DNA of 18,734 nucleotides from Planctomycetaceae bacterium (lineage in GTDB: Bacteria; Planctomycetota; Planctomycetia; Pirellulales; UBA1268). The notes under the pieces were generated by a model. It searched no databases. It saw only the letters and a program-made list of their open reading frames with translations, and was not told the origin of the DNA. The stretch covers positions 1 to 18,734 of the forward strand of contig DONH01000315.1 of assembly GCA_003509235.1 (NCBI GenBank), written 5' to 3'. Positions 14,663 to 18,734 of the stretch are shown piece by piece; position 1 is the stretch's first letter; each line of letters begins with the position of its first letter. The position numbers were made by a program, and so were the translations under genes.

Positions 14663-15715
14663 ATGGACGGAAATTGTGTAACCAGACTACGGCAGCAGAT
14701 GGCCGATGCCAGCCGGGATGGGAAGTCACTCGATCGCACAACGATCACGGATCTTCTCGATGCAGTGCTTGATGATCACATGCCACTTGCGGATTTTGAA
14801 GATTGGCTGGCAGGCTCGGCCAGCCGGCTGCCAACGGCTGAAGAAATTATTGGCATTGTTGATGCCTTAAGACGGCGGATGGTGCCTTTGCATGCATCTG
14901 TTCCTGCGCCAATTGTTGACACCTGTGGAACCGGTGGTGATGGTTCGGGCACATTTAATATCTCGACAGCGACTGCGATCGTTGTCGCAGCAGCGGGTCT
15001 TCCTGTGGTGAAGCACGGGAATCGGGCAGTTTCAAGCAAAACAGGTTCGGCTGACGTGCTTGAGCATTTTGGTGTCTGTTTGGACATTCCTGTACACCGT
15101 GTTGCTGATTGTCTCGCACGAGTAGGTATGTGCTTTTGCTACGCACCCGCCCATCACCCGGCTATGGCAAAAGTAGGGGCCGTGCGCCGTCGAATAGGAA
15201 AGCCAACCGTGTTCAACCTTGTTGGCCCATTGTGCAATCCGGCCAATGTTACGGTGCAAGTAATCGGCGTCGGAAGGCCCGGTACGGAGTCGGCGGTAGC
15301 AGAGGCAGCCCGGCTTGCTGGTCTGCAAAGAGCAGTGATCGTTTCTTCAGAAGACGGTGTTGATGAGGTTGGGCTTTTTGCACCGACGCATGTGATTGAT
15401 GTTTCTGCAGACGGACGGAAAGAAATGGTTTGGACTCCAGAAGACTTTGGTCTCAAAACGGCTCCTGAATCAAAGAGAGGGGCCCTGTTGGTGGCGGATG
15501 CCGCAGAAAGTGCAGCGTGTATTCAACGCGTTTTAGCTGGAGAGATGAGCCCAGCTCGTGACGTGGTTCTTCTGAATGCCGCCGCAGTGTTATGGGCAGC
15601 CGGGCGTGCAGCTGATCTTCCAGAGGCAAGGATGCTTGCGGAGCAGGCCATTGATTCAAAAAAAGCAGTGCAGGCATTAGACAGCCTCGTGAGAATTTCC
15701 CAGCAAGGGAAATGA
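14663..15715 (+). CDS. trpD: Anthranilate phosphoribosyltransferase
   Basis: The 350-residue enzyme transfers phosphoribose from PRPP to anthranilate, the second step of tryptophan synthesis. A helical N-terminal domain (about 1-75) leads into DTCGTGGDGSGTFN at 86-99, the PRPP-binding glycine-rich motif. KHGNR at 117-121, SKTGSADVLE at 125-134 and VRRRIGKPTVFNLVGPLCNP at 174-193 are the further family blocks for anthranilate and metal binding. The ATG follows an in-frame stop (14657-14659), so it is the only start. It stands alone, with no other trp gene in the window, and I see no tryptophan leader peptide in the 154-base divergent spacer. It ends 35 bases from the convergent protease gene. 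Confidence 0.95.
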   Translation: MDGNCVTRLRQQMADASRDGKSLDRTTITDLLDAVLDDHMPLADFEDWLAGSASRLPTAEEIIGIVDALRRRMVPLHASVPAPIVDTCGTGGDGSGTFNISTATAIVVAAAGLPVVKHGNRAVSSKTGSADVLEHFGVCLDIPVHRVADCLARVGMCFCYAPAHHPAMAKVGAVRRRIGKPTVFNLVGPLCNPANVTVQVIGVGRPGTESAVAEAARLAGLQRAVIVSSEDGVDEVGLFAPTHVIDVSADGRKEMVWTPEDFGLKTAPESKRGALLVADAAESAACIQRVLAGEMSPARDVVLLNAAAVLWAAGRAADLPEARMLAEQAIDSKKAVQALDSLVRISQQGK

Positions 15716-15750
15716 GAGGCAAGGCTGTAGCTGTCAGGTGAATTGCAACC

Positions 15751-16959
15751 TCATTGTGGAGGTTCGAATGCTTCGCGTGATGCTACGGTCACCTCGAGTG
15801 ACAAAGGCTGGCCGTTTCTGAAGACACGGATCCGCACTTCCTGATTTGTCGGTGTCATACTCACCATGCTGACAAGGTGGTCATCGTCTTCGATCGGGTT
15901 GCCAGCGAATTCCAAGATAATGTCATTTGGTAAAAGACCAATGTCCTCTGCTGGAGAGCCCGGCGTGATGCCAGTGACGCGGGCCCCTACAGGCCGAGTC
16001 ATTCCGAGTTTATGAGCTGTGGCCAGGGTAAAGACTTTATCGAGGGCGACTCCAAGATAGGCCCGGGACACGGTTCCAGTTTCAACTAGTTGTCGGGCAA
16101 CAAACATCACCATTGAAATCGGAATTGCGAATCCAATACCTTCGAATCCACCTGAGTTGCTTGCTATGCAGGTGTTGAGTCCAACAACCTCGCCTCGAAG
16201 ATTTACAAGTGGCCCCCCACTATTTCCTGGGTTGATTGCCGCGTCGGTTTGAATGAAATTTTGAAAGCGAATACCACCCTCGCCTAACTCAAGGTCTCTG
16301 CGACCTTTTGCAGAAACAATACCAAGCGTGACAGAGTGGGCGAGTCCAAAGGGGCTTCCAATTGCAAGAACAGTATCACCAATCTGGACACCATCACCTT
16401 CTGCAAGACGGGCAGTTGGCAGATGGGACTCATTGATCAGCATGACACCAATGTCGGTGTCAGCGTCTGTCCAAACTCGTGACGGCTGGATTTCACGTCC
16501 GTCATCAAGTCGGATTGTAATGTTATCCAGATCGGCCCCATGAATGACATGTCGGTTTGTTATGACAACAACTTCATCAGCGAGATTTGTGATCACCCCT
16601 GAGCCAGCTTCCTGTTCGTCATCACGTGATGTGCGACCACGACTATTTGGTTTTAGTGCATCAATGTGCACAACGGCAGGACGAAGAAGGACTGAAAGTC
16701 TACGGAGTTGTGCGCCTTGCATTTCCAGTTGTCGTGCATCGCGAACTACTTTGTCGTAAAGACGTTCTCGCTCGGTGAGGCTAAGACTACGGCTAATTGA
16801 TGGATCGACTCGGTCTGTGGTGTCCGTTGTTGTCGGCTGGATCGGGCGTACTGGTGTTGTGGCCTGTTCGTCAGCCATAATGGGCCCGCTCACGATGTGG
16901 GCCAGCCATGCGGCTGCAACGATGTGTGTTCGAACAGACGAAAAAGGGGCCGCCATCAT
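15751..16959 (-). CDS. HtrA/DegP-like periplasmic serine protease with one PDZ domain
   Basis: This trypsin-fold (S1C) protease probably handles damaged or misfolded envelope proteins. In the 402-residue form chosen here, a signal peptide spans about 1-28, ending near GPIMA. A helical or coiled region at about 58-92 follows. NRHVIHG places the catalytic His near 137, DADTDIGV the Asp near 169, and INPGNSGGPL the Ser at 247. A single PDZ domain covers about 298-395, so it resembles DegS-type rather than two-PDZ DegP-type architecture. I chose the ATG at 16957-16959 because GGAGA lies 6 bases upstream. The frame could extend 8 codons to a TTG at 16983 with a poorer site. It follows the DksA-like gene and may share its transcript. 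Confidence 0.92.
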   Translation of the reverse strand: MMAAPFSSVRTHIVAAAWLAHIVSGPIMADEQATTPVRPIQPTTTDTTDRVDPSISRSLSLTERERLYDKVVRDARQLEMQGAQLRRLSVLLRPAVVHIDALKPNSRGRTSRDDEQEAGSGVITNLADEVVVITNRHVIHGADLDNITIRLDDGREIQPSRVWTDADTDIGVMLINESHLPTARLAEGDGVQIGDTVLAIGSPFGLAHSVTLGIVSAKGRRDLELGEGGIRFQNFIQTDAAINPGNSGGPLVNLRGEVVGLNTCIASNSGGFEGIGFAIPISMVMFVARQLVETGTVSRAYLGVALDKVFTLATAHKLGMTRPVGARVTGITPGSPAEDIGLLPNDIILEFAGNPIEDDDHLVSMVSMTPTNQEVRIRVFRNGQPLSLEVTVASREAFEPPQ

Positions 16960-16965
16960 GCTCTG

Positions 16966-16970
16966 TCTCC
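16966..16970 (-). promoter_or_regulatory. Ribosome binding site favouring the inner start of the protease
   Basis: GGAGA on the minus strand lies 6 bases before the ATG at 16959, while the upstream TTG at 16983 has only a badly spaced AGGA. This supports the shorter protein. Confidence 0.55.
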
Positions 16971-17053
16971 ACTTTGCATACAAATTCCTACCAAAGTATA
17001 CATTGCGAAAACGTCAAAAAATGAGGGTCGCCTGTATTAAGGAAAAGACGTGA

Positions 17054-17440
17054 TTAGGCTTCTGCCTGCTGTTCTGCCATCCAGTGTCTACCAGATTCTT
17101 CGGTTTCTCGCTGACACTGAATGCACATCGTGGCATAGGGTAGGGCCTGAAGCCGTGCGAGGGGTATTTTTCCGCTGCATACCTCGCATGTTCCGTAGGC
17201 ACCAGAATCCATACGCTCCAGAGCATTTTCTATTGATCCAAGTTCGCGTGCCTCCACCTCAGCGAGTTGAGAGCTTATCTCGTCCTGCGCGGTATCTACA
17301 GCGGCATCAATAACGTCTCCGGGCGACTCACTTCGCAGTTCTTTTAGTAACGTAAGGTCACCGTTCAGTGCGTTTCGGAGAGCATCCCGTCGTCGCATAA
17401 GGATTGCTCGGAGGCTCGAGAGTGCGTCTTTTCTGGCCAT
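17054..17440 (-). CDS. DksA/TraR-family C4 zinc-finger protein
   Basis: The 128-residue protein has the DksA/TraR layout. An N-terminal helical pair (about 5-75) rich in Arg, Leu and Glu is followed by a zinc finger with Cys85, Cys88, Cys106 and Cys109, read from CEVC and CIQC. Relatives bind the secondary channel of RNA polymerase or act as general stress regulators. The tip residues needed for true DksA activity cannot be confirmed here, and GAYGTCEVCSGKI is the general family signature. The start at 17438-17440 is set by a strong AGGAGG 9 bases upstream. An 8-codon longer frame from a TTG would place that site inside the coding region. The protease gene follows after a 94-base spacer (70 from its alternative TTG). 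Confidence 0.88.
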   Translation of the reverse strand: MARKDALSSLRAILMRRRDALRNALNGDLTLLKELRSESPGDVIDAAVDTAQDEISSQLAEVEARELGSIENALERMDSGAYGTCEVCSGKIPLARLQALPYATMCIQCQRETEESGRHWMAEQQAEA

Positions 17441-17666
17441 TATTTTGTTCCTCCTTTTCGCCAACCTGTCGACTGGTAAGCCAGCTTTGTGTCATGGCTA
17501 CTCAAATCATACGGAGCAGTCCGGGTCTTGGTTCTGGAAAAGTCCAAAAAAATCGCCCCGTCTGCCAGAATTACCACTTTTTTAGCTGTTTCGTATTCAG
17601 GAATTCGGGAGGTAAGGAGGAGATCGACTTTTTGAATTGTTTACTAGCGTGTAAAAAAACTGTGTG
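17441..17666. other. Spacer between the YjbQ-family and DksA-like genes
   Basis: Apart from the ribosome site of the DksA-like gene, this 226-base spacer has no credible frame. It contains several A/T runs (near 17547-17553 and 17578-17583) and a TATGAT hexamer on the minus strand near 17508-17513 that could be a -10 element for the DksA-like gene. No matching -35 was found. Confidence 0.4.
17450..17455 (-). promoter_or_regulatory. Strong Shine-Dalgarno of the DksA-like gene
   Basis: AGGAGG lies 9 bases before the ATG at 17440. It is the best ribosome site in the window, where several genes have none, and suggests high expression of this small regulator. Confidence 0.75.
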
Positions 17667-18107
17667 CTACTGATCGGCTAGACTTCCTATTTCACCGTGT
17701 ACAGTCAGGACAAGATTGCGAGATCCCCCACGGATCCTATGTTCGCACAGGTAGACACCCTGCCAGGTGCCAAGGCATAGCTTTCCTGAACTAATGGGAA
17801 TGGTGAGGGAGCAGCCCAGCATTGAACTCTTGATGTGAGCAGGCATGTCATCTGGACCTTCGCAGGTATGTCGATACGGCAGGTCTTCGGGGGCCACCTT
17901 CCTGAAAGCCATTTCAAGATCAAACGGAACGTCTGGGTCCGCATTTTCATTGATCGATAAGCTTGCAGAAGTGTGTTGAAGGAAAAGGTGGAGCAGCCCG
18001 ACCTGCGGTTTTTCCATGTGTGCAAGTGCCTGCTCAAGTTCATGAGTGATTAGATGAAATCCGCGGCTGCGGGGTGTCAGTCTGATTATGCGTTGTTGCC
18101 ATGCCAT
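17667..18107 (-). CDS. YjbQ/UPF0047-family protein (secondary thiamine-phosphate synthase type)
   Basis: The 146-residue protein is full length for the YjbQ family. FLQHTSASLSINENADP at 42-58, DDMPAHIKSSMLG at 86-98 and LGTWQGVYLCEHR at 112-124 are its three conserved blocks, with His45, His91 and His123 as likely metal or active-site residues. E. coli YjbQ has weak thiamine-phosphate synthase activity, but the physiological role of the family is not settled, so no pathway is claimed. An AGAGGG ribosome site sits 8 bases before the ATG. It lies 76 bases downstream of the beta-propeller gene on the same strand and may be transcribed with it. A run of seven T residues follows its stop by about 20 bases, without a good hairpin. 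Confidence 0.9.
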   Translation of the reverse strand: MAWQQRIIRLTPRSRGFHLITHELEQALAHMEKPQVGLLHLFLQHTSASLSINENADPDVPFDLEMAFRKVAPEDLPYRHTCEGPDDMPAHIKSSMLGCSLTIPISSGKLCLGTWQGVYLCEHRIRGGSRNLVLTVHGEIGSLADQ

Positions 18108-18183
18108 GCTTCACGCCCTCTATGAATGAAAGGAATACAGCGGGATCGAGAATAGGCCAAAAGAGTTTGGGATTTTGTCAGGT

Positions 18184-18734
18184 TTAATGGTGACCAAAAC
18201 ACCAGACGACACCATCATCACTTGCGAGGACGACTCGATCATGAACAACGGCTGGTGATCCGGAAAAACCACCGCCAGCGTTAAATTCCCAGCACGGTGC
18301 CCCATCATGGTCTCGAAGGAGTTTTATGTCACCCGCCGCATCGGCTACGAGAACACTTCCGGAAGGGTTTTCTACTGATGCACCCTCTTCAACAATGCGT
18401 ACTGAAACTGGTGATGCGTCGACACGGTTACGCATGGGATGTCGCCAGCAGAGGCTCCCATCTGTCGCGTTAAAAGCCTCGATTGCACGGCCTCGCGAAC
18501 CAACAAAAACCATGTTGCCGGCCATGGTGGCACTGGAGCGATACGAAGGTTTTTGTGAGTCTCCGCCCGCTTGCCATCGAACTTTTTCATGAATGTAATC
18601 AACGGCAAAGAAAATTCCTCCCTCGGTGCCAAAAAAAACATCTGATCCGCTGATCGAAGGGGTCGTTCCAGTTGGGCCTCCAAGTGGAATTTCAGTGATG
18701 GTTTTTCCGTTCTTTGCGTCAAGAATGTGAAGCG
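18184..18734 (-). CDS. PQQ-type beta-propeller repeat protein, 5' end missing
   Basis: The minus-strand frame ending at TAA (18184-18186) stays open to the right edge for 182 codons, so the true start is outside. An internal ATG at 18525 is not the start, because the repeats continue upstream of it. Blade-like units recur: FFGTEGGIFFAVD, VFVGSRGRAIEAFNATDGSLCW, VLVADAAGDIKLLRDHDGAPCW and VVLASDDGVVWCFG. Each has the Gly-rich turn and the aromatic residue (W or F) typical of PQQ-like/BamB-type propeller blades. Such proteins are usually exported and act in binding or scaffolding, but the N-terminus that would show a signal peptide is not available. The C-terminus ends right after a blade, so no further domain follows. 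The YjbQ-family gene lies downstream. Confidence 0.85.
   Translation of the reverse strand, partial: LHILDAKNGKTITEIPLGGPTGTTPSISGSDVFFGTEGGIFFAVDYIHEKVRWQAGGDSQKPSYRSSATMAGNMVFVGSRGRAIEAFNATDGSLCWRHPMRNRVDASPVSVRIVEEGASVENPSGSVLVADAAGDIKLLRDHDGAPCWEFNAGGGFSGSPAVVHDRVVLASDDGVVWCFGHH

Noticed and set aside
18184..18525. Complete short gene starting at the ATG at 18525
   Set aside because: The same frame continues without a stop to the window edge and encodes further propeller repeats, so this is an internal methionine.
1..18734. CRISPR arrays, insertion sequences, prophage or integrated elements
   Set aside because: No regularly spaced direct repeats, transposase or integrase motifs, or flanking terminal repeats were seen; gene content is housekeeping and envelope-related throughout.

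Overview
The window looks like chromosomal core DNA of a Gram-negative-type bacterium, most probably a member of the Planctomycetota (a Pirellulales-like lineage). This is inferred from four things read in the translations. SecA is 1180 residues with two large insertions. The UDP-sugar pyrophosphorylase is of the eukaryotic UAP/AGX type. There is a Kdo transferase (WaaA), which implies an LPS-type outer envelope. Finally, there is a lineage-type membrane protein of unknown function. No marker RNA gene is present, so the assignment is not proven.

From 1 to 12054 every gene lies on the minus strand. In transcription order these are secA, waaA, metK, a four-helix membrane protein of unknown function, a 36-codon single-helix mini-protein, a UAP-type uridylyltransferase, a mannose-1-phosphate guanylyltransferase, a secreted alpha/beta hydrolase, ruvX and an NAD(P)-binding SDR protein that is cut by the left edge. 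The first two genes are 14 bases apart and the last four overlap one another, so sub-blocks are probably co-transcribed. The shared theme is envelope building: protein export, Kdo addition to lipid A, and UDP-sugar and GDP-mannose supply. Housekeeping genes (metK, ruvX) are interspersed.

From 12055 to 12662 there are 608 bases without a convincing gene. This stretch separates secA from a divergent PhnP-like metallo-beta-lactamase-fold hydrolase and holds several inverted repeats. It then runs: hydrolase (+), a nucleoside hydrolase (-) convergent with it across a candidate terminator, and trpD (+), divergent from the nucleoside hydrolase. Next comes a minus-strand group: a DksA/TraR-type zinc-finger protein followed by a periplasmic HtrA-like protease. 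Last are a YjbQ-family protein and, upstream of it, a PQQ-type beta-propeller protein cut by the right edge.

No CRISPR array, insertion sequence, prophage, tRNA or rRNA was seen, and I found no clear novel multi-gene system. The points most worth a second look are the structured 608-base gap, the unlisted 36-residue membrane mini-protein, the unknown membrane protein beside it, and the SecA insertions.
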